A stretch of 64,000 nucleotides of DNA, taken from NCBI GenBank assembly GCA_037127315.1, contig JBBBDQ010001293.1, positions 2,684,501 through 2,748,500 on the forward strand. Direction: 5' to 3'. The first letter of the stretch is position 1. Each line of letters starts with the position of its first letter. The notes under the pieces are model-generated. The model had not been told where the DNA came from, did not search any database, and saw nothing but the letters and a program-made list of their open reading frames with translations. The DNA is from Ascarosepion bandense. Taxonomy: Eukaryota > Mollusca > Cephalopoda > Sepiida > Sepiidae. Positions 11,031 to 22,039 of the stretch are shown piece by piece. The position numbers were made by a program, and so were the translations under genes.

Positions 11031-11477
11031 ATAGACAAATATTTAACGTCCAAACTGTGGTCGAAGCACTATGAAAGAATAAAAATAGATTTTATAGTGA
11101 AAATTCCAGCAATTCTGTTTTGTAAAAGAAAATATTACCAGCAATAAATTAAAGACTAAGAAGAAAAATATTTTAAAGAAAAATATTACCAACAATAGAT
11201 TTTTGAAGAAAAATATTAAAAGCGATATCTCTTTGAAAAAATAAAATTTACCAGTAATACATCTGACTGTCTACAAAACCCTCTTTACTAAAATAAGTAA
11301 ATGAATCCTGATCTACCAACTGATTTCTTACAAAGAATACATATTCAATTCATACGAATCTATTGTAAAATTCCTGTCGGCATTAAATGACCCATTTAAG
11401 TTGATATGCCCTAAAACAAAACGAACCAAATGAACGAAATCGGCTACCTCGGGCGTTATTTTGGATTAAGCTAAACT
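11031..11477. other. No gene; degenerate short repeats
   Basis: Between about 11125 and 11265 the phrase AAAAATATTACCAACAATA recurs in about four imperfect copies. The rest is unassigned. Confidence 0.5.
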
Positions 11478-11668
11478 ATTTTCCTCTTCTTGTACGTTTA
11501 GTATCCCTTCAGGAAGAGGGTGTTCATGGCTCTCCACAGTTTCTCATCCTCGTTAAAACATAGTAAAGACTAACATTTTACTCCTCCCACTCTCTGTTCT
11601 GCCATTCATTTATACAAATTCGTTAGGTAGGTTAATCGGTGATTTCTCTCCATCTCCCTTCTCTGATC
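11478..11668 (-). mobile_element. RTE 3'-end fragment, inverted partner of the next copy
   Basis: The minus strand matches the RTE C-terminal region and 3' end (GTCCCTTCAGGA-type terminus, here ATCCCTTCAGGAAGAGGG). It is followed within about 20 bp by a plus-strand RTE 3' end. Confidence 0.65.
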
Positions 11669-11689
11669 GATTCATCGATTGAAAGCAAT

Positions 11690-11850
11690 GGGGCAGAGGA
11701 AGAGAACGCTTAACTTGCCTAACAAGCTTGATGTCAAGAAGGGACAAGAAAATGACAATATTTATTAAGAACTACAATGGGTAGAAAATTCTGGAGAGTC
11801 GTGATCAGCAACGTCCTGACGGAACATGGCAGAATAATAATAAGAACTTC
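11690..11850 (+). mobile_element. RTE 3'-end fragment
   Basis: Encodes the decayed end of the RTE ORF and its terminus (GTCGTGATCAGCAACGTCCT, then AATAATAATAAG). It stands head to head with the minus-strand fragment at 11478-11668. Confidence 0.65.
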
Positions 11851-12003
11851 TTCTATAAGAACTATCGACCACAAATCCTTACCTTGTTTTTCTCTCTTCA
11901 TTCTGCGTCTGAGATACTAGACGGTTCTCAGAATAACTTATTATCATATGCATTGCAAGATCTCACATACATAACATTGATTTTTATTCAATACTAGTCT
12001 TCA

Positions 12004-12985
12004 GCAAACGGCCTGCATACGGACAGGTAACGACCTCAGTAGATACACAAAGATAGAAAAAGGCGTAAGACAAGGATGTGTCTTTTCACCGGATTTGTTC
12101 AACCTATACAGCGAGAATATTTTGAGGACCCTAGATGACACACCAGGATTTATTATTGGAAGCCACAACCTGAACAACATAAGATACGCGGACGATACAG
12201 TACTGATTGCGGACACGGAAAGGAAACTGCAAGATCTCATACAGAAAGTAACAGTGGAGAGTGACAAGAAAGGACTACAAATAAACTTTAAGAAAACTGA
12301 GTGCATGGTCATCAGCAAAAGATACAACCCCAAATGCCAAATACAGGTGGGGGATAACAGAATCAAACAAGTCCAAGAATTTAAGTACCTAGGAAGTGTT
12401 CTAACAGGAGATGGAAAGTGCGACACGGAGATCCGAAGGCGAATTGGCATGGCAAAGGACGCGTTCCAGAAGATGAGCAAAATACTAACACACAGGAAGA
12501 TCTCAATAGAAACGAAGAAAAGAGTGCTAGACTGCTACGTGATGTCAGTTCTTCAGTACGGCTGTGAATGCTGGACAATATAATCGAAAATGAGGAAAAA
12601 ACTGGAAGCGGCCGAAATGTGGTTCTACAGAAGGATGCTACGGATATCGTGGACTGAGCATACAAGCAACGACGAAGTGTTAGAAAGAATGGCAACAAAA
12701 GGAAATTGATGCTGAGCATCAGGAAGAGACAACTGAAGTTCCTGGGACATGCAATGAGGAAGGAGAGCCTGGAGAACCTGATACTGACTGGTCAGATAGA
12801 AGGAAGGAGAGACAGAGGAAGGCAGCGGATAACATATCTGCAGAGTCTGATCAGGTGGATGACGGAACGGGGGTTGCCAGGAGCAACAGGAGCAAACATA
12901 CTAAGAGCCACAAGGGATAGGGAGACGTGGAGATCCATGATCGCCTACGTCCTGAAGGGACAGGGCACATAGAAGAAGAAGAAGA
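12004..12985 (+). mobile_element. RTE-clade LINE, 5' truncated, best-preserved copy
   Basis: A young RTE-like non-LTR retrotransposon, 5' truncated within the reverse transcriptase domain. It ends in GGGACAGGGCACATAG and an (AAG)n tail. The 8 bp agtcttca occur at 11996-12003 and again at 12986-12993, a target-site duplication. The short 3' UTR and simple-repeat tail are typical of RTE elements such as BovB. Coding sequence is broken by only two lesions. Confidence 0.88.
12005..12972 (+). pseudogene. RTE reverse transcriptase, C-terminal part
   Basis: The frame from 12005 encodes VRQGCVFSPDLFN (motif B region) and RYADDTVLIAD (motif C with catalytic DD, about 12182-12215). It continues with FKYLGSVLT, the RMLRISWTEH block, LGHAMRKE.LENLILTGQ and DRETWRSMI, which resembles the BovB C-terminus. 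There is one in-frame TAA at 12581-12583 (after CWTI) and one single-base frameshift near 12700 in an A run; the end reads at 12706-12972. The endonuclease and RT motifs before B are absent through 5' truncation. Confidence 0.85.
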
Positions 12986-12993
12986 AGTCTTCA

Positions 12994-13703
12994 TCAGTTA
13001 CAAGTGGGAAATGAGTGTGTGGCCCCACAGCCATCTTCAAAACATGGATTCTACATTTTCATACGAATGTAAGAGATGGTTAATATTTAGTTATGAAAGC
13101 CGACTGAAAGAAAATAGGAAAGATCGTGGTGAAATTCATTTGAAATTGATTGAAGCGTGGAATCAAACTTAAAAACAGATACAAAATAGAAGAAAAGAAA
13201 GATAGAAAGAGAAAGGAAGAAAAATTAAAAGGAAAGATAAAAATAGGAAAAGAAGGAAAAGTGAAAAAAAGAAAAAACAGCGTGAAGCCAAAGAACTAAA
13301 CGCTAAAACAGGAGATGGACAAAAAAAGCTGTATACTCTTTGATATTTTATATGGTGTACGGTTTTTCTCACACGTGCATTACTAAGAGCAGCTGGTGCG
13401 ACCACGTGTTTACATCTTAGTACCAGTCACTGACATTCTGTAAGGCGTAGATCTGCACTTGGTCGCTAGGATTTTATCTCTCAGGTCAATCTTCCATTGA
13501 CTTTACCATTGAACGCAAAGGCCATTCCATCATTATCTATAATGTGTCATATAATACAATAGCAAAGTGGATCGTATTGGCTTTTGGTAACTACCAAGAA
13601 AATACAACGTCATTCAACTCTATTCAAAACTGTTGATATTACAGTGGATCTTTTAAAAAATCGCTAAGAAATGATCGGTAAGCTTAACATATAATCCTGA
13701 ACA
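12994..13703. other. No gene; polypurine tract
   Basis: Includes a GAAA-rich polypurine tract at about 13170-13275 whose minus strand gives a low-complexity frame (13169-13405). Nothing else is recognised. Confidence 0.55.
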
Positions 13704-14006
13704 AAACTGTCTGCATAGGAATAAAAAATAATTCAGTAAATATACAAAAAATAAATAGGAATGTAAGATAAGAATGTAACTTCTTCCCGGATTTATTTAA
13801 TTTATTTAAGCGATTATTAATTTACCTAAGCGATTTTGAGAAAAGTAGAAGTCCTGTTAGGATTAAGTATTGGCGACCACGATCTATGCAATATAAGATA
13901 ATAAGCTGACAGTGTTGATAGCAGAAAGAGAAAGGAAACTACACGAAAACATACAGAAGGTAGTGAAGAAAAGCAAGAAGAAAGGACTAAACATCAATTT
14001 TTGTAT

Positions 14007-14112
14007 CACCATTTGACCCCAAGCAACGCAGTACTGCTACCAGTGCACAGAGTGTTACGTGTGAGGAGAGGAGAAAAAAGCGAACAAGTCACAGCGGGTG
14101 TTGGAGCAAGGC
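14007..14112 (-). mobile_element. LINE-A 3' terminal fragment, inverted
   Basis: The minus strand reads the last part of the LINE-A 3' UTR and terminus (CACCATTTGACCCCAAGCAA on plus). It is immediately followed by a plus-strand LINE-A copy. Confidence 0.7.
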
Positions 14113-14135
14113 TAAGAGGAAAATGAAAATTAAAT

Positions 14136-14772
14136 CTCCCATCCGCCTGTGCATTGAATAATGCTGCCATATCTGGTTGGGTGCACCTGCTATCAACCTA
14201 GGGGTCCTTGACAAGATCCAACGGTGAATCTGTAAAGTGATCGTTCCCGACTTGGCAGCTCGGATACAGTCACGTTCTCACTGCGCAATGTGGCTTCCTG
14301 TGTCTCTTCTAGAAATACTTTCACGGCTTCTGCTCCGATGAACTTAGCTCACTGGTGCCCCCTTATATATGAATTCACTCGAGCCTCAAGTTTACCAACT
14401 AGGTCCCAATCCTTTTACTGTGAAACCAATAAATTGTAGATACAAGTTCTACTCCTTCAGCTTCTTTGCTCGCACTTCCCGCCTGTGGAATTCCCTTTCG
14501 TTTACTTGCTTCCTCAACAGCCACAATCTTTAAGAATTTAAATGTAAGGTCAATGGTCATCTTTTATCTCACTAACTTGCATCCACTCTCATGCTCCTTT
14601 CTCCGTCCACTCCACTCTCATCAGTATTCTCATCCTTCTCTTACCCACTTCCTGACACTCCCTATAACCTGTCACTCTTACTCATAACTTTCCTCTTATG
14701 TAACAACTGCACAACAGTGGCAGTGAACTGCCTTTCTTGGGGCGATATAATAAAAAAAAACGAGATAAAAGA
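14136..14772 (+). mobile_element. LINE-A 3' fragment, older subfamily
   Basis: Runs from the block CCATCCGCCTGTGCATTGAA (STIRPCMEY region) through the C-terminal ORF and 3' UTR to TTGGGGCGATATAATA and an A run. Frames are broken. Confidence 0.82.
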
Positions 14773-14777
14773 TGGCA

Positions 14778-15175
14778 ATTGACTTTGCACTTAAACTTTT
14801 AGAAATTATAGCTATCAGTGAAGTAAATATACGGAAGAGTGGCTGGTTGTGCTAGAAAAGAAACTGATAGAATAGAAGTGGCGGTTAGCGTTGTTTTGAC
14901 TGAAAAATGGTGGGACCTAATTGCCAATATAGTAGCTCTAGTAGATCCATATAGACGGAGTAGCAGGAAGATAAGCTCGTCAGAACAGAGGCCGTGAAAA
15001 TATTTATTGAAAAACAGAGGGAAGTCACTTCTCGTCGGTGAGAAAGTGGCTAAAAGTGACATTGCAGATCCATTTTTGATTTTTGTCGAGACACCCGAGG
15101 TAAATAGCAGGAGCACCCGACCAGATATGGCAACAGTATTCCATGCATGGACAAATGGTTGTTAAAAACATGAAC
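14778..15175 (-). mobile_element. LINE-A ORF fragment, inverted, lacking the 3' UTR
   Basis: The minus strand encodes the same C-terminal region as the plus-strand neighbour (CMEYCCHIWSGAP, then FNKYFHGLCSDEL). It lacks the UTR and terminal ~200 bp, so the two copies meet tail to tail inside the RTE. Confidence 0.8.
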
Positions 15176-15784
15176 AGCCCAACATGCAAACTACAAATTG
15201 GTAATATCAAAATGAAGCAAGTACAGACACTTGAATATCTGGGAAATCCTTAACTGAGGACAGAAAATGCGTCACTGAATCCGCCATCGTACTGGGATAG
15301 CAGAAGATGATTTACAAATGCCTAGCAAGAAAGTAAGAAACAAAATAGTACTGAACTGTTATGTGTTAGTCCTCCTATAGGACAGTGGATGCTGATCAAT
15401 TTCCTCACAGATGAAGAAGAGACTTGAAGCAACAGAAATGTGCTTCTACATAAAAATGCTGAGAATACCTTTATTTGAATATATAAGCAATAACGAATTT
15501 TTAGAGAAAATTGAAAACAAATAAGATACTTATATTTAAGAGCAGAAGAAGACGGTTGAAATTTCTAAAGTACATTATGATGAAGGAAGGTTCGGAAAAC
15601 GTGATACTCATGAGACGGATTAAAGACAAGAGTGACAACCGAAAAGAACGCGTAACTTACCAAACGAGCTTAGGAGTTAAGAAAGATGAGGAAAAGACAA
15701 TATTTATTAAGAACTACAATGGAGAGAAAATTGTGGAGAGTCGTGATCACCAAGGTCCTGAAAGGACCTGATAAAATAAGAAGA

Positions 15785-16159
15785 ACTATTGAAAACAATT
15801 TCAGTAATTTAAATGCTTCTAGCTTAAAAAGATTTCCCCAAGGATTTTTCTAGTATTTGTAAAAATCTATGTCACTCATGTAGATAGAAACACAGGGAAA
15901 GCATATTCTTGCAGTTTTACCTTTAATATCATCTGAGCATAAATTGAATAAAAAAACAAAAAACAAAAAACAAACGCAAAAACAAACAAACACAAAAAAC
16001 AAAAAACAAGCAAAAAAAAAAACAAACAAATAAAAAAACGAAAAACGAAACAACTTCATCAAATTTTCTTTCTCTCGTATGGAATAAAGTAAATTTTAAA
16101 AGTTTATATTTTTGAACTGAAGTATTGCAATTATTTACACCATTTATATTGTTCGGGGG
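15785..16159. other. No gene; (CAAA)-rich tract
   Basis: A run of CAAA/CAAAA units at about 15950-16040 produces low-complexity minus-strand frames. Otherwise unassigned. Confidence 0.6.
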
Positions 16160-16450
16160 GGGGTGTGGTGCAGTGGATATCGACTCGGAATGACAAATCG
16201 GGGTGCCGAGTTCGAATTCCATGCATTCACCTACGCACAAATACCCGTGGGAATGGTATTAATCCGTCTCTTCCTTCCAGTTATGGGTTAAATAATAGGA
16301 CAGATTGGGCTCTATAGCCTTGGTCGGCAACCAGTCTACCGCAGAAAGCAATGGCAACTTACCGTAGGATAATCTTCTGCCCAGTCAGTCATATCTCTTT
16401 CGAGATATGATCGCCCAAGCGTGTATCACGTATGGCACTTAACTGACTGA
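16160..16450 (+). mobile_element. SINE-A, near full length
   Basis: A box TGTGGTGCAGTGG and B box GAGTTCGAATTCC. A short deletion follows the B box, then the full body and the end ATGGCACTTAACTGACTGA. A G9 run precedes the head. Confidence 0.87.
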
Positions 16451-16654
16451 TATTGTTCAAGCTGGTGTTCTCATCTTTATACGCTCTGACATTCTTCAGA
16501 TAATTGAAATTTCGAACTTAACTCCTTATTTCGTTGACTTGGATAGATTGTTCTAGTTCCACGCGCCATTCGTCTTCCGGATAACTTAGTATCAGTTATC
16601 ACCCTTTAAACACCTTTTCCGTTATTTTTTTTTTTTTTTTGCCTTTACTGTATC
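16451..16654. other. No recognised feature
   Basis: Unassigned, with a T17 run near 16626. Confidence 0.5.
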
Positions 16655-16792
16655 CAGTTATTGATCTAACAACTCTTTGAGTAAGGTCACTGGATTCAAG
16701 CATCGCTTTTATCTACTGGGCCATGTATACGCAAGAAATAAGGCGTTGGTTTAATTCCAGTGACTTGATCCAAAGAGATGTGAGATTTTTTT
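16655..16792. repeat. rep-F fragment with inverted halves
   Basis: The right half (TGACTTGATCCAAAGAGATG) matches the rep-F copies at 25650 and 42650. The left half (AACAACTCTTTGAGTAAGG) is the same stretch inverted, so the piece folds back on itself. Confidence 0.55.
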
Positions 16793-16796
16793 TTAA

Positions 16797-17105
16797 AATC
16801 ATATCACCCCGAGCAAGGCGGTAACGCCACTGATGAGCAGGGGGCTACGTAAGATTGAAAATATTGGAAAAGAGAAAGCTGGAAACCACATCCTAAACAG
16901 GAAACAAGGGATGAGCCTCTTCACCTGTTCAATAGACATGGGTGGAGTATAAACCGGGTGATAGTTTAGTCTATCTACTCCAATTGAGAAAAAAAAAAAG
17001 AAAAGAGTGAAAAGATTGGATAAGAGAAAGACAGAAACCACATCCTAAACAGGAAACAAGGGATATTAAACGGGCGATAGATAGATCTATCAACTCCAAT
17101 TAAAA
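16797..17105 (-). mobile_element. rep-E dimer
   Basis: The minus strand has two ~155-bp units: one ends in the LINE-A-like 3' terminus at 16797 and the second unit runs from about 16990. CCTAAACAGGAAACAAGGGA occurs in both. The upstream unit is partly deleted. Confidence 0.8.
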
Positions 17106-18025
17106 GTTTTAAGTTTTAAAAGAGAAATTCAATTATTTTAAACCGATAAGGGAATTAAACATTGTTTTCGGTTTTTAGTTCTTATGTTTTAAATTAAAAA
17201 AATATTTCCTCAACTCTACACCATAATTTAAAAAAATATAAACAGAATAAAATTAAATAAATAAAAAATTTCAAAATTAATAAATTAACAATTTTTTAAA
17301 AAAAAACTATTTTTGTCTGTAAATTACTTAATGAGAAGCGAAAAAATAAATACACACACATATGGAGACTAAAATTTTATTTTAAAAAATGATGCAAATT
17401 ATTTTCTTGCCTGTTCAGCTTGCCTGATAAATTGATTCTCTTTTGAATAGTGTGATTCCCTTAGGATCTTCCAGCTCTCCTGCTTTTTCAATCACTAGAC
17501 TTTCCTGCAGGCAAAGTTCCACTCAAAATTTTATTAGATTTTCAAAATCGTGACAAATATGATAAAAAAACAAATAACAAACAAAAATACGATATTTTTC
17601 TTATTTTATTTTATTCGACATCTCCGCCTTTATGCAAAACTTTCAAAAAGAAAATATTTCTTTTTCTTTGAATTTTCTTCATTAACATGTTTTGCTCATA
17701 AAAGTTTGGGGAAAATAAATTCGACTATTTCTTTTAAGAGTACTGTTTTTCGCGTAAATGACTTTGATGAAGAACAGCCGTTCTGGAACTGGAACAAGTG
17801 TAGTAATGGCGCATATACCCTAAATCCGCCATCAAAATTCAGAATCTGGAAGTAATAAATTTTAAACTCTTCAAGTAACTCGGTGTATGAACCAATTATA
17901 GCGCATTTAGCATCGGAAGTAATGAAATTAAATATAGCATATACTGGACTAGAGGTACTTTTTGTTCATCAGGTTTGCTACAATATAAAATATTAAGCTG
18001 AATCAGCCTTTTAAATAACGTTCTC
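17106..18025. other. No recognised gene
   Basis: AT-rich. A 101-codon open frame (17550-17855, +) has no recognisable domain. Confidence 0.5.
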
Positions 18026-18535
18026 AGATACAGTCACTTTCTCACCGGCGCAATATGGCTGCCCTGTGTCTCTTCTAGAAATACTTTCACGGCTTCTGCT
18101 CCAATTAACTTAGCTCACTGGTGCCATCTATATATGAATTTACTCAAGCCACAATATTAGCAACTAGGTCACACCATTTTACTGTGAAACCAATAAATTG
18201 TAAACGCAAATTCTACTCTATCAGCTTCTTTTCTCGCACTTCCAGCCGGTGGAATTCCCTTCCATTTACTTACTTCCCCGACAGCTACAATCTCCAAGAA
18301 TTTAAATGTAAGGTCAGTAGTCATCTCCTATCTCACTAACCTGCATCCTCTCTCTCATGCTTTTTCTCCGTCCACTCTACTCTCATCAGTATTCTCATAC
18401 TTCTCTTACCCACTTCCTGACACCCCTATAACCTGTCACTCTTACTCATAACTTTCCTCCTATGTAACCCCCTGCAAAACAGTGGCGGTAAAATGCCTTT
18501 GCTTGGGGCGATATGATTATATATATAAAAAAAAG
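18026..18535 (+). mobile_element. LINE-A 3' fragment, older subfamily
   Basis: C-terminal ORF region and 3' UTR, ending GGGGCGATATGATTATATAT with a short TA then A tail. Frames are broken. Confidence 0.82.
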
Positions 18536-18537
18536 AT

Positions 18538-18942
18538 CTAAATCTCCTGGTGTCCTCTCCACAAGAATTTACGCAGGCACCCATTTTCAATTAGATCAAC
18601 CAAATTCTGACGACAATTCTACTCCATCAGCTTCTTTTCTCACGCTTCTCTCCTGCGAAATTCTCTTCGATATACCTGCTTTTCTGACGGTTACAACCTC
18701 CAGAAATTTATATACAAAGTCAATTCCTATCTCTTATCCACATAACGCCAGCCCTTTCTACATCACCCCGTGTATCTTGCTCTTTACCTCTTTCCCTACC
18801 TTCGCAACTGTCTTCACTCCTCTTTTCATATCCTTCTCTTGCCCTTTCTCTTTCACCCACTGTAGCTGGTTCGTTTTTGTTTTCACTCTCCTCCGGCCTA
18901 AAATTTTAACATCAATGCCGGTACTGACTTGCTTTGTGTGAA
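18538..18942 (+). mobile_element. Second LINE-A 3' fragment in tandem
   Basis: Begins inside the ORF (matches the ATNQ..RQFYSISFF region) directly after the previous copy's tail. Its 3' UTR is diverged. A Helitron begins at its end (18944). Confidence 0.65.
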
Positions 18943-18943
18943 A

Positions 18944-19245
18944 TCTAAACTTATTCATAAATGGAACTTTGTGTGTGTGTGTGTCCGTTACCGATAGACT
19001 CCGAAACGGCTGAACCAATTATCTTGAAAATTTACACAGTTGTACTATAAGCGTCTGCGAGTGTTCTTAGCTAGGTTTTGTGTCGAGGTACCCCCGATAA
19101 ATATCGAAAATCGATAATCGAAAAAATCAGGTAATAGAAAGAGTGGTCCGATTTTAATCAAATTTAATACACTCACAGACAAAGGCATAAGAAACGATAT
19201 TCAGAAGTTTCAAGGTTGCAGTAATAACAATAGTGCGGAAAATCG

Positions 19246-19282
<37 letters not shown>

Positions 19283-19659
19283 CAAGGTGTTTGTGTGTGA
19301 GTCTATTTATCTTTCTGTAGTTTTTTCAGTCCTTTTATTTTAATTTTTGCGTCAGGTTTGGTTCTAAGTAGGTATAATTGTACTTCTTAGTCTCAGCCAT
19401 GATACCATTTACTCAGAGGACTTATTTAGCCTTCAAAATTCAGTTTACGACGAAAAAAACTTATTTGATATCGATACCAGGAAATCAAAATTTGACTTAC
19501 ATCCATTCAATTTCCTTTCGGTCTACAGTTTCGCTTTAACTAGAAACCACTATTGTTTTTTAGTCTTTCGTGCCAACGTCCAAAGAGTCTGAGCTCCAGG
19601 ACCATGGATTAGTTTTAAAGAGTTTATTACACCCGAGTAACGCCGAGCTATACTGCTAG
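18944..19659 (+). mobile_element. Non-autonomous Helitron, full length
   Basis: It begins A|TCTAAACTTATTCATAAATG and ends with a GC-rich hairpin-like segment (CACCCGAGTAACGCCGAGC) followed closely by CTAG at 19656-19659. TC at the start, CTRR at the end with a hairpin just upstream, and no inverted repeats are the Helitron hallmarks. There is no coding sequence. Internal (GT)n at 18971-18983 and (TA)n at 19248-19280. Confidence 0.82.
19248..19280. repeat. (TA)n inside a Helitron
   Basis: TA array at the internal site also occupied by (TA)n in the copies at 20247 and 62970. Confidence 0.95.
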
Positions 19660-20246
19660 GGATTAAATAAAAAATGAATGTCACGTCGGACTTTTAACTC
19701 GTTCAAGAAAGTCTAACTTATGACGATTTTCCATACGCAGCGTAGATGTGGCACAAGGAAGAAAATATGAGACATCCAGTGAGGATTCAACTCACTACTC
19801 AGTTGTCATGATTCTAGAAACTTTCTAATTTTTACACCACATCGAAATACCCAGTTTAAGCTATTATGTATATACAACAGTTTCCTAAGATCAATGATTA
19901 AAATATTTTCAAGCGAATAAATCATCTACGCTTTAAAAGATAATCTTCACCATATCCAGTAGATTAGCTTTAAAAATTTATAAAGAATTTTATCATATAA
20001 CAAAATGCCGCTCTCTTAAAGACTTCCGACGGCAACAACAACCAAAATATATAAAAACAAAGGAAAATAATGTTATAATTAATATCTCATCTTCCCACAA
20101 GGGCTTAAAGGTTTGCCAGAAAAAAAACTATCAGTAAAAGAAAGCGTTATAATAGTTCATCATTTTTAATAATTTTAAGCGGCTATTCTAACCGCCACTA
20201 CTGCCATTTTATCGCTGAGGTGTTTATTTATTTACTAATATTCTTT
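19660..20246. other. No recognised feature
   Basis: AT-rich stretch between two Helitrons. Confidence 0.5.
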
Positions 20247-20350
20247 AGCCTAAAGAATATTTGTGTGAAGTTTGGTGAGAATCGGATAAAAATTGTGGAT
20301 TTGTATAAAGGACATACAGACAGATAAACAGACACACACAAACATCTTGC

Positions 20351-20392
<42 letters not shown>

Positions 20393-20729
20393 CGATTTTC
20401 TGCACTATTGTAACAGCTGCAACCTTGAAACTTCTGAATATCGTTTCTTATGTCTTTGTCTATGAGTGTATCAAATTTGAATAAAATAGGCCCACTCCTT
20501 CTATTTTTTATTATAGATTTTCGATATTTATCGGGACACCTCGACACAAAACCTAGCTAAGAACACTCGCAGACGCTTATAGTAAAACTATGTAAATTTT
20601 CAAGAAAATCGGTTCAGCCGTTTCGGTGTCTATAGGTAACGGACACAAACACACACACACACATACGCACATATACACACACAGACACATACACACACAG
20701 ACAAAGTTCCATTTATCAATAAGTTTAGA
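20247..20729 (-). mobile_element. Non-autonomous Helitron, 3' truncated
   Basis: The minus strand starts A|TCTAAACTTATTGATAAATG at 20729 and follows the family to about 20247, lacking the 3' hairpin and CTAG. It carries the family (CA)n/(GT)n near the 5' end and (TA)n at 20357-20389. Confidence 0.78.
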
Positions 20730-20755
20730 TTTAGATTACTGAGGACATTTTTTGG

Positions 20756-20911
20756 ATGTGCGTTGTGGTGTAATGGATATTGGCTCAAAATGAGAAATCT
20801 GAGAAGCGAGTTCGAATTTTAGTTAAATTTGTTGCAAATACCTTTTGGAAAAAGTATTAATCCAACTCTTCTCCTTCTAGCTATGAGTTGAACAACAGGA
20901 CAGACTGGTTT
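20756..20911 (+). mobile_element. SINE-A, 3' truncated
   Basis: Head GTGCGTTGTGGTGTAATGG, B box GCGAGTTCGAATT and body to CAGACTGGTT. The 3' half is missing. Confidence 0.8.
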
Positions 20912-21194
20912 CTGGTGATACCATTCGAAATACATCCGGGTCTCCCATTGCGGATCATTTGATAAATAAACCGAGTCGTGCTGCGGATTTTAATGGGGAC
21001 TGTATCTTTCCTTTGGCCAGATCACACTCATTGTTCCATCTAAAGGTGCTGGAGATATTGTTTATCAAGTCTAGGCGGCTCTCTATTTGTCAGCAAACAG
21101 AGTGTTTGCTTGGGTTTGCTCTGCAGAGTCTCTAGCATCTTCAGAATGTAAAACTCTTAATAAAATCAAAATTTCCCCCTTCCGTTCATTCATG

Positions 21195-21198
<4 letters not shown>
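20912..21198. other. No recognised feature
   Basis: Unassigned, moderately GC-rich for this window. Confidence 0.45.

Positions 21199-21233
<35 letters not shown>
21199..21233. repeat. (TA)n microsatellite
   Basis: TA array about 40 bp upstream of a TGACGA/GAAA motif. Confidence 0.95.
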
Positions 21234-21234
<1 letters not shown>

Positions 21235-21272
21235 CAGATTTGTATTTCATAATTTTACCCCGCTTACATTTG

Positions 21273-21299
21273 TGACGAGAGTGGACGAAACCGGTCGAC
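21273..21299 (+). ncRNA. Degenerate hammerhead-like motif
   Basis: TGACGA (21273-21278), GAAA (21287-21290) and CCGGTCGAC. The order and 3' flank resemble the hairpin at 1854-1901 (CTGACGA, GAAA, CCGCGGTCGAC). No stable stem II is visible. Confidence 0.25.
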
Positions 21300-21418
21300 T
21301 GGTGTTTTTGTTTTAAAATTTAGCATGGCTGATAATAGTAAAAAATATCTTGTCTTTATCACCATAATAAAATTTTACCCCATTAAAACATGGCAATTTA
21401 TATGTATATATATATATT

Positions 21419-21726
21419 TTTTTTTAACCATATCACCCCAAGCAAGGCGGTAACACCACTGAAGCGCAGGGGGCTACGTAGGAGTGAAAAGATTGGAAAA
21501 GAGAAAGCCGGAGACCACATCCTAAACAAGGAACAAGGGATGAGCCTCTTCACCTGTTCAATAGACGTGGGTGGAGTGTGAACCGGGGGATAGTGTAGTC
21601 TATCTACTCCAATTGAAAAAAAAAGAAGAAAAGAGTGAAAAGATTGGAAAAGAGAAAGCAGGAGACCACATCCTAAACAAGGAACAAGGGATGAGCCTCT
21701 TCACCTGTTCAATAGATGTGGGTGGA
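21419..21726 (-). mobile_element. rep-E dimer with (TA)n at its 5' side
   Basis: The minus strand has two near-identical units (CATCCTAAACAAGGAACAAG at both) and the LINE-A-like terminus ACCCCAAGCAAGGCGG at 21433. The 5' end runs straight into a (TA)n array (21727-21759). Confidence 0.82.

Positions 21727-21759
<33 letters not shown>
21727..21759. repeat. (TA)n microsatellite
   Basis: TA array at the truncated 5' end of a rep-E dimer. Confidence 0.95.
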
Positions 21760-21760
<1 letters not shown>

Positions 21761-21952
21761 TGACTTCATTACAAATGACAAGTTGTTCTGGTTATTTTTA
21801 TCTAATTTTTCATGCGATCTTTTTTTCAGAACACATATAAAAATTTTCAGAATGTTTTGTTTACCGAGAGCTTTTAGCAATATTTTTAGTCATTATTAAA
21901 GCATTTAGGATTTTCTTTTACGTGTTACTGAATATATGCATTGTCTATATAT

Positions 21953-21974
21953 ATTTATGAATATAAAATATAAG

Positions 21975-22016
<42 letters not shown>

Positions 22017-22036
22017 CTTATATTCTATATTCATAA
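21953..22036. repeat. Palindrome: 24-bp inverted arms around (TA)n
   Basis: TTATGAATATAAAATATAAG and CTTA continue into (TA)n (21978-22014), then TAAGCTTATATTCTATATTC and ATAA. The arms pair with one mismatch, so the block of about 84 bp can form a cruciform. Confidence 0.9.
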
Positions 22037-22039
22037 AAG

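Larger units (their letters stand above)
13704..15784 (+). mobile_element. Decayed RTE copy interrupted by LINE-A insertions
   Basis: RTE sequence runs from 13704 (AAACTGTCTGCATAGGAA) to about 13999 (GGACTAAACATCAATTTT). It resumes at about 15176-15180 with the next part of the same ORF (AACATGCAAACTACAAATTG) and continues to the RTE 3' end near 15784. The gap holds LINE-A pieces. Many stops and frameshifts. Confidence 0.78.
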
